From Tistrella mobilis (lineage in GTDB: Bacteria; Pseudomonadota; Alphaproteobacteria; Tistrellales; Tistrellaceae), in assembly GCF_039634785.1 (NCBI RefSeq), contig NZ_JBBIAB010000008.1, forward strand, positions 62,001-126,000: 64,000 nucleotides of DNA. The letters run 5' to 3'. Positions 47,932 through 57,502 of the stretch are shown here, piece by piece. Numbering within the stretch: position 1 is the first letter of the stretch; the number at the start of each line of letters is the position of its first letter. A model generated the notes under the pieces. The model was not told the origin of the DNA. It was given only the letters and a program-made list of their open reading frames with translations, and made no database searches. The translations under genes were made by a program, and so were the position numbers.

Positions 47932-49275
47932 ATGAGAACCGCCTCCCGGGACCAGACAATCGATGGCCGCCGGCTGCGGGGCGCCTCTCTGCTGCTGCTT
48001 GCCCTGATGCTGGCGCCTGCCGCCCTTGCGGACGAGGCGTCGGCCCCCCAGGCTGAAGCGCCCCAGGCCCCGGCTCACCCGGCGGAAGAGATGCAGGCCG
48101 TCCCGGATACCGGCACCGATGATCAGGCCGATCCACCGGCTCCGTCCGGGCGGTGGATGCGGATTCCCGTGGCCGATGGCCGCCTGATCTTCCGGGCGGC
48201 GCGCTATGGCGTGAACAATGCGCCGGACATCGCGCGTCATCATCAGCGCGCGGATGGCGAGGTCGATGCCGAAGGCGCCTTCTGGGCACCGGCCGACGAG
48301 GCAGAACCCATGGCCGGGCTTTACGTCGGGGCGCTTGCGGCCTCGGGCGCGCAGACCCGCTCTCCCCGCTTCGACGATCTTTTCGCCTTCAAGGACGATG
48401 AGGGACCGATCCGCCTGGCGGTCGAGCCTCTGGCCGTGATCCCGAGCCGGTTCGGGCCGCTGCCGGTGGAGCGCTTCCGGGTGACGGAGCGGGACTGTAT
48501 CGGCTTCCTGGCGCCGATGGCGCCGGGCACCTATGGCTACGCAGCCCCGCCCGCCATCGCGGACGACCCGGCCCCACCCTCTGCCCCTGAACCCGCCCTG
48601 CCACCGGTGCCGACCGCCGAAGCCGCCCCGGTGCCGATGCCGCCCACGGCGGTGGTCGCGGGTTTCCACTGCCTGGAACCGGGCCGGCGCTATGATGTCG
48701 ATCTCGCCGCCCTGGCCGTGGGGTCGATCGGCGTCGTGGGCGAGGCGGTGCCGCCCCGCACCCCGCTCGGCCGCCCGGTGGTGGTCGATCTGGCCGTCAG
48801 GGCCCTGCCGGGTGCCGGACCGGCCGATGCGGCGGCGCCGGATGGCGACGGGGATGGGGATCCGGCGGCGGATGACGGCCCGCCGCTCGGTCTCTGGCGC
48901 GGGGTGGCTTATGTCGACGGCATCGGCCTCGGCATGCGCGCCGGGGCGAAGGGGCAGATGCTGATGCTGTTCGCCGGCCCTGACGCCGAGCGGGATGGCG
49001 CGCGTCCCACCATCTGCCGCGGACAGTGGGAGCTGGACTCGATCGCCTACGAGCCGCCGAATATCGGGTCGGAATGGATCGACGATCCGGTGGACCCGAT
49101 CCCCCTCTCCGGCTACTGGTCGATGCTCTGCGACGGGCTGTTCGGCGATCTGCTCGGCCCTGTCGAGGGGCGGCTGCAGGGGCGCATCCCCGAAAAGCTC
49201 CGGGTCGAGGGCACGGCTCCGGAGGGACGCCGGGCGGTGGAGCTGATGCTGCCGGAATTCGCGCCCGGACCCTGA
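47932..49275 (+). CDS. Secreted hypothetical protein with Pro-rich linker
   Basis: I do not recognise this 447-residue protein. A Sec signal peptide is likely at about residues 1-36 (RGASLLLLALMLAPAALA). An acidic, Ala/Pro-rich region (about 38-75) and a second Pro-rich linker near 208-238 separate two apparently folded parts. Four Cys appear in DCIGF, FHCLEP, TICRGQ and MLCDGL and could form disulfides. I chose the ATG at 47932; a GTG at 47908 adds eight residues. It is divergent from the EF-hand/ECF sigma operon and could be a target of that sigma factor. Confidence 0.65.
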   Translation: MRTASRDQTIDGRRLRGASLLLLALMLAPAALADEASAPQAEAPQAPAHPAEEMQAVPDTGTDDQADPPAPSGRWMRIPVADGRLIFRAARYGVNNAPDIARHHQRADGEVDAEGAFWAPADEAEPMAGLYVGALAASGAQTRSPRFDDLFAFKDDEGPIRLAVEPLAVIPSRFGPLPVERFRVTERDCIGFLAPMAPGTYGYAAPPAIADDPAPPSAPEPALPPVPTAEAAPVPMPPTAVVAGFHCLEPGRRYDVDLAALAVGSIGVVGEAVPPRTPLGRPVVVDLAVRALPGAGPADAAAPDGDGDGDPAADDGPPLGLWRGVAYVDGIGLGMRAGAKGQMLMLFAGPDAERDGARPTICRGQWELDSIAYEPPNIGSEWIDDPVDPIPLSGYWSMLCDGLFGDLLGPVEGRLQGRIPEKLRVEGTAPEGRRAVELMLPEFAPGP

Positions 49276-49540
49276 TGTCCCGGGTATCGCGAGACGCGAT
49301 GTGACGGATGTCTCAATAACTTGCCGCGACGCGACGATTACTTTCGCATCGCCGCAGAGACGAGGTGGACAGGCCTTCCGGCCACGGTTAACGTCTCGGA
49401 GTAACGGCAGAGTGGCCGGGCGGTGCAGACCGCCGTCCGCCCCCGCACGGCTGTCCCCGAGGCGTCGCCCGGGGCATTTCCACGCCGGCTCCGGGGTCCG
49501 TTCGCCGCCGCATCGCATACCGCCAGGAGCCCTGTTGCCG

Positions 49541-50266
49541 ATGACGACTCTCGCCATAGAGCTGGCCCGTGTCGATCTGCTCGCCGATCTGCCGCGCAAC
49601 AGCCTGGCCGCCGTGGCGGCGCAGGTGCGCACCATGCGTCACGGGGCTGGTGCGGTGGTGCTGGATGCCGATGACGGCAGCAGCAATCGCGACGTCTTTC
49701 TGGTGCTGGAAGGCGTGGTGGACGTCATCAACTACGCCCTGACCGGCCGCGAAGTCTCGTTTGCCCGCATCGAGGCCGGCGGCTATTTCGGCGAGCTGTC
49801 GGCGATCGACGGCCTGCCGCGCTCGGCGCGGGTGGTCGCGGCCACCGATTGCCGGCTTGCCGCACTCTCTCCCCAGCTCTTCGACCGGCTGGTGACCGAA
49901 GAGCCGACGGTCGCGCGCAAGGTGATGTTGCGTCTGGCCCGGATCATCCGCGCCTGCGACGAACGGATCATGGATCTGAGCACGCTGCGTGCGGTCGAGC
50001 GGGTGGCGGTGGAGATCCTGCGTCTGGCCAGGCCTTCGGACGGCAATGCCGGCGCCCCGGGCCGCTGGGTGGTGGACCGTCTTCCGGCCCAGCGCGACAT
50101 TGCGGCGCGGGTCGGCACGGCGCGCGAGACGGTGGCCCGCGTGCTTTCTCAGCTTCAGGAGGATGGGGTGGTGGAACGCCGCGGCCGCATGCTGGTGGTG
50201 CCGGATCGCATGCGCCTGCTGCGGGTGGCGGCCGGCGACCGCCCCGAAGCGCTGCTCGCCCGCTGA
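49541..50266 (+). CDS. Crp/Fnr family transcriptional regulator
   Basis: A 241-residue regulator with an N-terminal cyclic-nucleotide-like sensor domain (about 15-125; SFARIEAGGYFGELSAIDGLPRSARVVAATD) and a C-terminal winged helix-turn-helix (about 165-230; RDIAARVGTARETVARVLSQLQEDG). No Cys cluster of the Fnr type is visible. The phosphate-binding cassette GELSAIDGLPRSA resembles cAMP-binding members. Start: the ATG at 49541, with GGAG upstream. It is followed 23 bp later by the Cys/His-rich peptide and then the copper oxidase, so it may control them. Confidence 0.85.
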   Translation: MTTLAIELARVDLLADLPRNSLAAVAAQVRTMRHGAGAVVLDADDGSSNRDVFLVLEGVVDVINYALTGREVSFARIEAGGYFGELSAIDGLPRSARVVAATDCRLAALSPQLFDRLVTEEPTVARKVMLRLARIIRACDERIMDLSTLRAVERVAVEILRLARPSDGNAGAPGRWVVDRLPAQRDIAARVGTARETVARVLSQLQEDGVVERRGRMLVVPDRMRLLRVAAGDRPEALLAR

Positions 50267-50289
50267 TACCCCCCCGCAGACACACGCCC

Positions 50290-50628
50290 ATGCGCCGCTT
50301 CGCCCTCGTCGCCCTTGCCGCCCTCGCCGTTTTTGCCCTGGCCCTGACCGCCTGGTCGGGTGGGGGTATGGCGGTATCGCCTGCGGCAGAGGCGATACCG
50401 GCGATGGCGGTCATGGCCGCCGGCCCCTGCCCCGACCATCATGGCGGGGCGCCCGATCGCCAGCATCGCGCCTGCATGGCCGCCTGCGCGATGCTGTGTG
50501 CGCCGGCAGCCCTGCCGGCCCTGCAGATCCCGGTCGGCTTCGGCCATGCCGGCCGGCCATCGCTTCCGGCCATCTTCCTGCCCGACGGCCGCAACCCGGC
50601 CGGTCCGTTCCGTCCGCCGATCGTCTGA
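50290..50628 (+). CDS. Small secreted Cys/His-rich protein upstream of copper oxidase
   Basis: A 112-residue protein with a Sec signal or anchor (about residues 3-24) and a short Cys/His/Met-rich stretch: CPDHHGG near 47, then HRACMAACAMLC near 59-70. This clustering suggests metal binding, probably copper given the multicopper oxidase 61 bp downstream. The C-terminal third is Pro-rich. I do not recognise the family. It is 23 bp after the Crp/Fnr gene, and the three are probably one operon. Confidence 0.65.
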   Translation: MRRFALVALAALAVFALALTAWSGGGMAVSPAAEAIPAMAVMAAGPCPDHHGGAPDRQHRACMAACAMLCAPAALPALQIPVGFGHAGRPSLPAIFLPDGRNPAGPFRPPIV

Positions 50629-50689
50629 AGGCGCCCCGCCCCGGGGCCTCTCTTCAGATATCGGATCTCCGGACGGAAAGGGATTTTCC

Positions 50690-52135
50690 ATGTCCATGAA
50701 CATCACCCGCCGCCGCCTGCTCGGTGCGGCGGGCGCCGCTGCGGCCCTGGCTGCGGCCGGACGCGTCCTGCTGCCGTCGGCCTATGCCGATGCGCCGCGT
50801 CACCGGCTTTCGGCCACAAGCCGGGTCATCGACATCCGCGGCCGCGCCGCCACGGTCTGGGGGCTCCGCCGTCCCGACGGCGGCAACGGGCTGGAACTGA
50901 TGCCCGGCGAGCGGTTTCACCTCGCCCTCCACAACCGGATGGACGAGCCGACCATCATCCACTGGCACGGCCTGACCCCGCCGCCGGATCAGGATGGCGT
51001 GACCGATACCGGCTATGCCGGGCTGATTCCGCCCGACGGGCAGGCGGCCTATGATTTCGCGGCCCGGCCCGGAACCCATTGGATGCATTCCCATGCCGGC
51101 CTTCAGGAACAGCTTCTGCTGGCGGCGCCCCTGATCGTGCGCAGTGCCGCCGACCTCGCCGCCGACCGGCAGGAGGTGGTGGTCATGCTCCACGACTTCA
51201 GCTTCCGGACGCCGGACGAGATCCTGGCCGGCCTGACCGGCATGGCGGCGGCGGGTCATGGAGGCATGAACCACGGCACGATGACCCACGGTGCCATGAA
51301 CCACGGGACTATGGGCCAGGCTGCGGCGGGCCCCGATCTCAACGATGTCGACTACGATGCCTTCCTGGCCGAGGACCGCACGCTCGACGATCCGCTGGTG
51401 GTGCGGACCGAGCGGCGCGGGCGGGTCCGGCTCAGGGTGATCAATGCGGCGACGGCCACCGCCTTCCGGCTCGATCTGGGCGGCCATCCCGTCCGCGTGG
51501 CGGCGGTGGACGGCAACGAGGTGCCGGCGCAGGAGGTCGCGGATGTCCCGCTTGCCCAGGGGCAGCGGGTCGATCTGCTGGTCGACATGCCGGCCGAAGG
51601 CGGGGTGGTGCCGCTGCTGGCGACGCGTGAGGGCGATACCATCCGCACCGGCATTCTGCTCGCCACGCCGGGGGCGGCGGTCGCCAGACTATCCGACCGG
51701 GCGGCACGACCGGCCGCACCGGTCGATGCGACGCTGGACCGGATCCTGATGCCCGCCGATGCCGCGGTGGTCCGGCCTGCACGGCAGGTGGAGATGGTGC
51801 TGGATGGCGGGATGATGCCCTATCGCTGGACCATCGACGGCCGGAGCTGGGCCGATCGCCGGCCGGTGCAGGTCCGGCCCGGCGAGGTGCTGGCGGTGAC
51901 CATGGTCAACCGCTCGGCCATGGCGCATCCCATGCACCTTCACGGCCATCATTTCCGGGTGACGGCGATCGATGGCCGGCCGGTGGGCGGTATCCTGCGC
52001 GACACGGTGCAGGTGGTGCCGGGCAGTGCGATCACCATTGCGGTCACCGCCGACAATCCCGGCCGCTGGCTGTTCCACTGTCACAGCCTCTACCACATGG
52101 CCACCGGCATGATGACCGAACTGGTCTATGTCTGA
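50690..52135 (+). CDS. Multicopper oxidase
   Basis: A 481-residue laccase-like copper oxidase exported by the twin-arginine route (TRRRLLGAAGAAAALAAAG). The copper ligands are all visible: IHWHG near residue 92, HSHAG near 136, HPMHLHGHHF near 420 and HCHSLYHMATGM near 464. A Met/His stretch (MNHGT, MTHGA, MNHGT, MG, near residues 193-209) resembles the Met-rich copper-binding insert of CueO and probably supports copper oxidation or tolerance. It overlaps xerC by ten bases at the 3' ends (convergent). Confidence 0.9.
   Translation: MSMNITRRRLLGAAGAAAALAAAGRVLLPSAYADAPRHRLSATSRVIDIRGRAATVWGLRRPDGGNGLELMPGERFHLALHNRMDEPTIIHWHGLTPPPDQDGVTDTGYAGLIPPDGQAAYDFAARPGTHWMHSHAGLQEQLLLAAPLIVRSAADLAADRQEVVVMLHDFSFRTPDEILAGLTGMAAAGHGGMNHGTMTHGAMNHGTMGQAAAGPDLNDVDYDAFLAEDRTLDDPLVVRTERRGRVRLRVINAATATAFRLDLGGHPVRVAAVDGNEVPAQEVADVPLAQGQRVDLLVDMPAEGGVVPLLATREGDTIRTGILLATPGAAVARLSDRAARPAAPVDATLDRILMPADAAVVRPARQVEMVLDGGMMPYRWTIDGRSWADRRPVQVRPGEVLAVTMVNRSAMAHPMHLHGHHFRVTAIDGRPVGGILRDTVQVVPGSAITIAVTADNPGRWLFHCHSLYHMATGMMTELVYV
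51266..51310. repeat. 15-bp in-frame repeat encoding M-x-H-G-x
   Basis: Three degenerate 15-bp units (51266, 51281, 51296) encode MNHGT, MTHGA and MNHGT, within the copper oxidase. They add Met and His ligands and look recently expanded. Confidence 0.8.
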
Positions 52136-53148
52136 GGGGGGCGGTCCGTGCCGTCCGTTTCGTCCTCGCCGCTGCGCAGCCGTGCCCGGGGGTGCGCGGC
52201 GGCATAGGCGGCGATCATCCGTTCGGTCGCAACCGCCGTGTAGCGCTGGGTGGTCGCCAGGCTCTCATGGCCCAGCAGATCCTGGATGATCCGAAGATCG
52301 GCGCCGCCATCCAGAAGATGGGTGGCGAAGGCGTGGCGCAGCGCATGGGGGGTGGCGGTCGCATCCAGCCCCAGCGCGCGCCGCGCCGCCGCCATGTGCC
52401 GTTCCGCCACCGCCCGGTCCAGCCGGCCGCCGCGCACGCCGGTGAAGACCGGCCGGTCGGGGGTCTGCGGATGCGGGCAGGCGGCACGATAGGCCTCGAC
52501 CGCGCCGACCACCGCCGGGATCAGCGGCACCCGGCGCTGCTTGCCGCCCTTGCCGCGCACCACCAGGGCCGGCTGGCTGCTGCCCGGCGCCGGCCAGTCG
52601 CGCCCGTCCAGCGACAGCGCCTCGCCGATGCGCAGCCCCGCCCCCCAGAGCAGGGCGAAGAGGGCGCGTTCGCGCAGCGCCACCCAGTCGCGGCCGGTTT
52701 CGGCGCCGATATCGGCGGCTGCGGCGATCAGCCGGCGGGCATCTGCCGCCGCCACGGGGCGAGGTGCGGGGCGGACGTGTTTCGGCGCCGAAAGACCGGC
52801 GAGCCCCGGCGCCGGCAGGCCGTGCACCCGATCGAGCCGTCGATAGAACCCGCGCACCACTGCCAGCGCCCGGGCGGTGGAGGCGGGTTTCAGGCCGTCG
52901 GCGCGCCGCCGGGCCATCCAGGCGCGAAACCCCTGGATGTCGATGGCGGCCAGTGCGGAAAGATCACCGATCCCACCGGCCCAGTCGGTGATGAAGCGCA
53001 GAAACTGCGTCAGATCGCGGTCATAGGCGGCGACCGTATTGGCCGAGGCGCGCCGTTCGGCCACCAGCCAGCGCCGCCAGTCTTCGACCGCCGCCGCGAT
53101 ATCCGCCGGCAGGGGCGCGGCCGGATCCTGCGTCAGGCGCTGGGCCAC
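52126..53148 (-). CDS. xerC: Tyrosine recombinase XerC
   Basis: A 340-residue site-specific recombinase. The N-terminal SAM-like domain has TVAAYDRDLTQFLRFI. The catalytic residues are visible: Arg in GAGLRIGE, Lys in RGKGGKQR, HALRH, LGHES and the nucleophile Tyr in TTQRYT. XerC with XerD resolves chromosome dimers at dif. It starts at a GTG (53148) inside the DUF484 gene's end (16-bp overlap), the order seen in related genomes. A Pro/Asp-rich tail follows the catalytic domain. Confidence 0.92.
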   Translation of the reverse strand: MAQRLTQDPAAPLPADIAAAVEDWRRWLVAERRASANTVAAYDRDLTQFLRFITDWAGGIGDLSALAAIDIQGFRAWMARRRADGLKPASTARALAVVRGFYRRLDRVHGLPAPGLAGLSAPKHVRPAPRPVAAADARRLIAAAADIGAETGRDWVALRERALFALLWGAGLRIGEALSLDGRDWPAPGSSQPALVVRGKGGKQRRVPLIPAVVGAVEAYRAACPHPQTPDRPVFTGVRGGRLDRAVAERHMAAARRALGLDATATPHALRHAFATHLLDGGADLRIIQDLLGHESLATTQRYTAVATERMIAAYAAAHPRARLRSGEDETDGTDRPPQT

Positions 53149-53840
53149 GACCGGGCCAGGCAGCGGGCGGCCACGGCTGCCAGGAAATCGAGCAGATCGC
53201 TCGCCTGACCGTCATGCCAGGTGGCTTCGCGGCCATTGCCCAGCACCATCACCATCGGCGGCATGTCGGCGCGGGTCTCCAGGCGGACCACGGCGTCGGA
53301 CCGGACGGTATCGTTCTCGGTCCAGAGCGGTGCCCGGGCATCGGCCTCGATCCGGCCGCGCAGCCGAAGCGGCCGGCCGGCGCCCAGCAGGCGATCGATC
53401 GTGCCGGGGGGAAGGGCGGTGACACCCGCCGGCATCCGGCTGGCATCACCTTCGGCCGCAACCAGCGCGCATTCGATGCCCAGCGCCTGGGGGACGGCCT
53501 GGACCAGCCGGTCGACCACGGCATCGACGGTCTGCGCCTCGACCAGGGCCAGGACCGACTGGCGGACCCGCTGGTCGATCTCGGCATTGGCTTGAACCGT
53601 GCCGATCAGGCGCTTCTGGTTGCTGCGCATGTCGTCCACCGTCCGTGCCAGCCGGTCGATCTGGAAGCGCTGCATGTCGACGACGCCGTCGCCGTGGCGA
53701 CGGCCCGGCAGAACCAGGGCTTCCAGGGCTTCGGGGTGACGCTGGAAGAAATCCGGGTGGCGGGCGAGATGCGCCAGCACGTCGGCGTCCTGGATCGGGC
53801 GGCCGGCGGCGGGGGCGGCGGTGTCGGAGCTGCTGGTCAT
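53133..53840 (-). CDS. DUF484 family protein
   Basis: A 235-residue cytosolic protein. The DUF484 start region DVLAHLARHPDFFQRHPEAL lies near residues 19-40, followed by a coiled-coil-like stretch (ALVLPGRRHGDGVVDMQRFQIDRLARTVDDM) and a GAF-like C-terminal part. The function is unknown but it regularly precedes xerC. I chose the ATG at 53840; a second ATG at 53930 would add 30 residues. Neither has a clear Shine-Dalgarno. Confidence 0.83.
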   Translation of the reverse strand: MTSSSDTAAPAAGRPIQDADVLAHLARHPDFFQRHPEALEALVLPGRRHGDGVVDMQRFQIDRLARTVDDMRSNQKRLIGTVQANAEIDQRVRQSVLALVEAQTVDAVVDRLVQAVPQALGIECALVAAEGDASRMPAGVTALPPGTIDRLLGAGRPLRLRGRIEADARAPLWTENDTVRSDAVVRLETRADMPPMVMVLGNGREATWHDGQASDLLDFLAAVAARCLARSWPSA

Positions 53841-53987
53841 CTTGGCGGGTCGGTCTGCCTCGGGGTGGCGGGAAGGGGTTTGCCCTTCAATATGGAACGG
53901 CGCGGCTGCGGGGTCGACCCTCAGGGTCATCGCCGCAGGCCGCGCCGCTCGGCATCGGATGATGCGCCGGGTTCAGATGGCCGTGGT

Positions 53988-54644
53988 TCAAAGAACCGTC
54001 TGGCCGGTCTTCTCCCAGTCGGCCATGAACGCGGCCAGGCCCTTGTCGGTCAGCGGATGCTGGTACATCTGGCGCAGGACCGAGGGCGGCACGGTCACGA
54101 CATCCGCCCCGATGCGGCCGGCTTCGACCACATGCAGCGGATTGCGCACCGAGGCGACCAGCACCTCGGTCTGGAAGGTCGGATAGTTGGCGTAGATCTC
54201 GACGATCTGCTCGATCAGCTCCATACCGCGCGCGCCGATATCGTCATAGCGGCCGACGAAGGGGGAGATGAAGCGGGCCCCGGCCTTGGCGGCCAGGATC
54301 GCCTGGGCGGGCGAGAAGCACAGCGTGACGTTGACCGGGGTGCCCTCGTCCGAGAGCGCCTTGCAGGTCTTCAGCCCGTCGATGGTCAGCGGCACCTTGA
54401 TGGTGACGTTGGGGGCGATGCGGGCCAGATACCGGCCCTCGGCCAGCATCTTCTCGTGATCGAGGGCGGTGACTTCGGCCGAGACGGGGCCGGCGACCAC
54501 GGCGCAGATCTCTTCGATCACTTCGACGAACTTGCGGCCGCTCTTGGCGATCAGCGTCGGGTTGGTGGTGACGCCGTCGACCAGGCCGGTGGCGGCGAGA
54601 TCGCGGATTTCGGCAACGTCGGCGGTATCGACGAAGAACTTCAT
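53988..54644 (-). CDS. fsa: Transaldolase/fructose-6-phosphate aldolase family
   Basis: A 218-residue small transaldolase (TalC/FSA type). The N terminus [20 protein letters not shown] and Schiff-base Lys83 in NVTIKVPLT are diagnostic. [27 protein letters not shown] is conserved. It transfers dihydroxyacetone units in the pentose phosphate pathway, or cleaves fructose 6-phosphate. It is divergent from priA across 270 bp. Confidence 0.93.
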   Translation of the reverse strand: MKFFVDTADVAEIRDLAATGLVDGVTTNPTLIAKSGRKFVEVIEEICAVVAGPVSAEVTALDHEKMLAEGRYLARIAPNVTIKVPLTIDGLKTCKALSDEGTPVNVTLCFSPAQAILAAKAGARFISPFVGRYDDIGARGMELIEQIVEIYANYPTFQTEVLVASVRNPLHVVEAGRIGADVVTVPPSVLRQMYQHPLTDKGLAAFMADWEKTGQTVL

Positions 54645-54914
54645 GATGCGGGCCTCTGGAAACCAGGGTATCGGCGGTCGGGTGACGGGCCGATGGAAGT
54701 GACGGACCGCCCTGACCGGGCGAAGACAGGGGAAGCCGGCGTTCGGGCGGACACTTCCGTGGCGGTCGGGGATGCCTGAAAACCCGGTCCGGGTCTTCCG
54801 GCAAGGGATGGTGGGTCCGCCGGTTTGGCGCGGAGTTTAACGAAAGCCTTGCGCCGCCGCCAGTTGCATGATGCCATCCGCCCGACCCGTCCGCACCCGA
54901 CTGCTGCTTATGCG

Positions 54915-57194
54915 ATGACCGCCCCGGATACAAGTCCGAACCCGTCCGCCGGGTTGTTTCCCGACCATGCCCCTGCCGATGCGTCTCGCGTGGCCGTTCT
55001 GCCGCTGCAGACGATGGGCGGCCCGGCGGGGCGCCGGCTGGATCGGCTGGACTATCTTGTCCCGCCCGGTATGACGCTCGCCCCCGGCGATGTGGTGCAG
55101 GTGCCGTTGGGGCCGCGCACGATCACCGGTGTGGTCTGGGGGCCCGGCGAAGGCGACCTTGCGGCCGGGCGGCTGAAGCCGGTGACGGCGCGGCGCGACT
55201 GTCCGCCGGTGCCCGAGGCGCTGCGCCGGCTGGTGGATGCGGTTGCGGCCTATACCGTCTCGCCGCCCGCGGCCGTGCTGCGCATGGTGCTGCCGGTCGA
55301 CGACGCGCTGGATCCGCCGCGGCCCGAGACCGGGCTGGTGGCGACCGGTGCCGCGCCCGCGGGCCGGCTGACGCCCCAGCGGCGGGCGGTGCTGGAGACG
55401 CTGGAGCGCGTGATGGCGGAAGAGGGCGGCAGCCCGCCGACGGTGGCGGCGCTCGCCGCCGCGGCAGGCGTGTCCGATGGTGTGGTCCGCGGGCTGATCG
55501 ACGGCGGGGCGCTGGTGCCGGTCGACCGGCCGGTGCCGCCGGCCTTCGATCTGCCGGACCCCGACCGGCCGGGCCCCGCATTCGGCCCCGACCAGGCCGC
55601 GGCCGCCGCGGCCCTGGTCGCGGCGGTGGGGGCGGGGTTCGCGGTCGAAGTGCTGGACGGGGTCACCGGCTCCGGCAAGACCGAGGTCTATTTCGAGGCG
55701 ATCGCCGCCGCCCTCCGCCAGGGACGCCAGGCCCTGGTTCTGGTGCCCGAAATCGCGCTGACCAGCCAGTGGCTGGAACGCTTTCGCGGTCGCTTCGGTG
55801 CGCCGCCGGTGGTGTGGCATTCCAATCTGGGACAGGCCCATCGCCGCCGCGCCTGGCGGGCGGTGGCCGAGGGGACCGCTCCGGTGGTGGTGGGGGCGCG
55901 TTCGGCGCTGTTCCTGCCGTTTCCGGCGCTGGGCGTGATCGTGGTCGACGAGGAACACGATGCCGCCTTCAAGCAGGAGGACGGCGTCGTCTATCACGCC
56001 CGCGACATGGCGGTGATGCGCGGCGCGCTGGAAGGCGTGCCGGTGGTTCTGGCCTCGGCGACGCCGGCCCTGGAAACACTCGCCAATGTCGAGCGCGGCC
56101 GCTATCGCCGCCGCCGCCTGGCGGCGCGCCACGGCGCCGCCGTACTGCCGGCGGTGGAGGCGATCGACATGCGTGCCGAGCGCCTGCCCGCCACCCGCTT
56201 CGTTTCGGAGCCGCTGAAAGACGCCATGCTTGCCGCGAAGGAACGCGGCGAGCAGTCGATGCTGTTCATCAATCGTCGGGGCTATGCGCCGCTCACTTTG
56301 TGCCGGGCCTGCGGGCACCGGATGCGCTGCCCGTCCTGCGAGGCCTGGCTGGTCGAGCATCGCTTCCGTGCCGGCGGCCCGCGCCTGGTCTGCCATCATT
56401 GCGGCCACGAGGAGCCCGAACCCGACACCTGCCCCGCCTGCGGGGCCGAACATAAATTCGCCCCCTGCGGGCCGGGCGTGGAGCGTCTGGCCGAAGAGGT
56501 CGGCAGCCTGATGCCCGAACTGCGGGTGGCGGTGATGACCAGCGACACGATCGCCAGCCCGGTCGAGGCCGCCGATCTGATCGCGCGTATGGAGGCGGGC
56601 GAGATCGACGTGCTGATCGGCACCCAGATGATGGCCAAGGGCTATCATTTTCCCCGGCTGACGGTGGTGGGGGTGGTGGATGCCGATCTGGGGCTTGCCG
56701 GCGGCGATCTGCGGGCGGCGGAGCGGACCTATCAGCTGCTCGCCCAGGTCGCTGGCCGGGCGGGGCGGGCCGAACATCCGGGGCGGGTGCTGCTGCAGAC
56801 CTATGATCCCGGCCATCCGGTGATCCGCGCGCTCATCGCCGGTGATCGCGACGGTTTCCTCGACGCGGAAGCCTCGGAGCGACGGGCCGCCGGCGCCCCC
56901 CCTTACGGCCGATGGGCGGCGGTGGTGGTCTCGGCACCCGATCCGGGCGATGCCCGCTCCACGGCCGACGTCTTCGCCCGTGCGCTCCGCCGGACGCTGC
57001 CGCCCGGTGCGCGGCTGCTGGGGCCGGCACCGGCGCCGATCAGCCTGTTGCGGGGCCGCCATCGGGTACGGCTGCTGGTGATGGCCGATCGTGCCGCGGA
57101 CCTGCCCGCCGCCATGGCCCGTGCCCGCGATCTCGTACCGGTGCGCGGTGCGGTGCGTGTGCAGATCGACGTCGATCCGCAGAGTTTTCTCTGA
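54915..57194 (+). CDS. priA: Primosomal protein N' (PriA helicase)
   Basis: A 759-residue DNA helicase that reloads replisomes at stalled forks. The Walker A is GVTGSGKTEV near residue 249, and the DEEH box VDEEHD is near 344. Eight Cys forming two zinc sites are visible in CRACGHRMRCPSC and CHHCG...CPACG (about residues 463-515). The N-terminal 3'-end-binding region begins near residue 25. I chose the ATG at 54915; the longer frame to 54825 is unlikely. Slightly longer than E. coli PriA (732). Confidence 0.93.
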   Translation: MTAPDTSPNPSAGLFPDHAPADASRVAVLPLQTMGGPAGRRLDRLDYLVPPGMTLAPGDVVQVPLGPRTITGVVWGPGEGDLAAGRLKPVTARRDCPPVPEALRRLVDAVAAYTVSPPAAVLRMVLPVDDALDPPRPETGLVATGAAPAGRLTPQRRAVLETLERVMAEEGGSPPTVAALAAAAGVSDGVVRGLIDGGALVPVDRPVPPAFDLPDPDRPGPAFGPDQAAAAAALVAAVGAGFAVEVLDGVTGSGKTEVYFEAIAAALRQGRQALVLVPEIALTSQWLERFRGRFGAPPVVWHSNLGQAHRRRAWRAVAEGTAPVVVGARSALFLPFPALGVIVVDEEHDAAFKQEDGVVYHARDMAVMRGALEGVPVVLASATPALETLANVERGRYRRRRLAARHGAAVLPAVEAIDMRAERLPATRFVSEPLKDAMLAAKERGEQSMLFINRRGYAPLTLCRACGHRMRCPSCEAWLVEHRFRAGGPRLVCHHCGHEEPEPDTCPACGAEHKFAPCGPGVERLAEEVGSLMPELRVAVMTSDTIASPVEAADLIARMEAGEIDVLIGTQMMAKGYHFPRLTVVGVVDADLGLAGGDLRAAERTYQLLAQVAGRAGRAEHPGRVLLQTYDPGHPVIRALIAGDRDGFLDAEASERRAAGAPPYGRWAAVVVSAPDPGDARSTADVFARALRRTLPPGARLLGPAPAPISLLRGRHRVRLLVMADRAADLPAAMARARDLVPVRGAVRVQIDVDPQSFL

Positions 57195-57502
57195 CGCTCT
57201 CCAAGGATCCGGTTGCGACCTATTGCCGCGCGGGCGGTTGATCCGACGGTTGATCCCCCGGGGTGGTAACCGGTACCGGGCGGCCGCAAGCCCCGGATGC
57301 GCGTCACAGGCACAACGGCGATTTTCGCTGTCGCAACGCGGGTTGCACCTCCCGGGTCCTTGTGTTAGGTATCGCCTGCCCTCGGCATGACGGCGTCCAC
57401 GGACGGCGTGTGTCGTGGCCTTGGTCCTGCTCGCGCGTTCCATTACGTGACCGCAGGGCCTCGTCGCTTTTCTTTTCACGACAGGCTTCAGGGACGGTCC
57501 CA
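57195..57502 (+). other. Intergenic/leader region before the ATP synthase operon
   Basis: 308 bp between priA and atpH with the candidate atp promoter (57343-57371) and a 130-nt leader. The leader shows no strong single hairpin apart from a short GGGACGGTCCC palindrome just before the atpH GTG (about 57491-57501). I see no gene in it. Confidence 0.5.
57343..57371 (+). promoter_or_regulatory. Putative ATP synthase operon promoter
   Basis: TTGCAC (57343-57348) and TAGGTA (57366-57371) are separated by 17 bp. This is the best -35/-10 pair in the priA-atpH interval. The atpH start lies about 130 nt further on. Confidence 0.5.

Noticed and set aside
54837-57479. 880-codon antisense frame opposite priA
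   Set aside because: Shadow of priA, rich in His, Arg and Gln with no recognisable domain.
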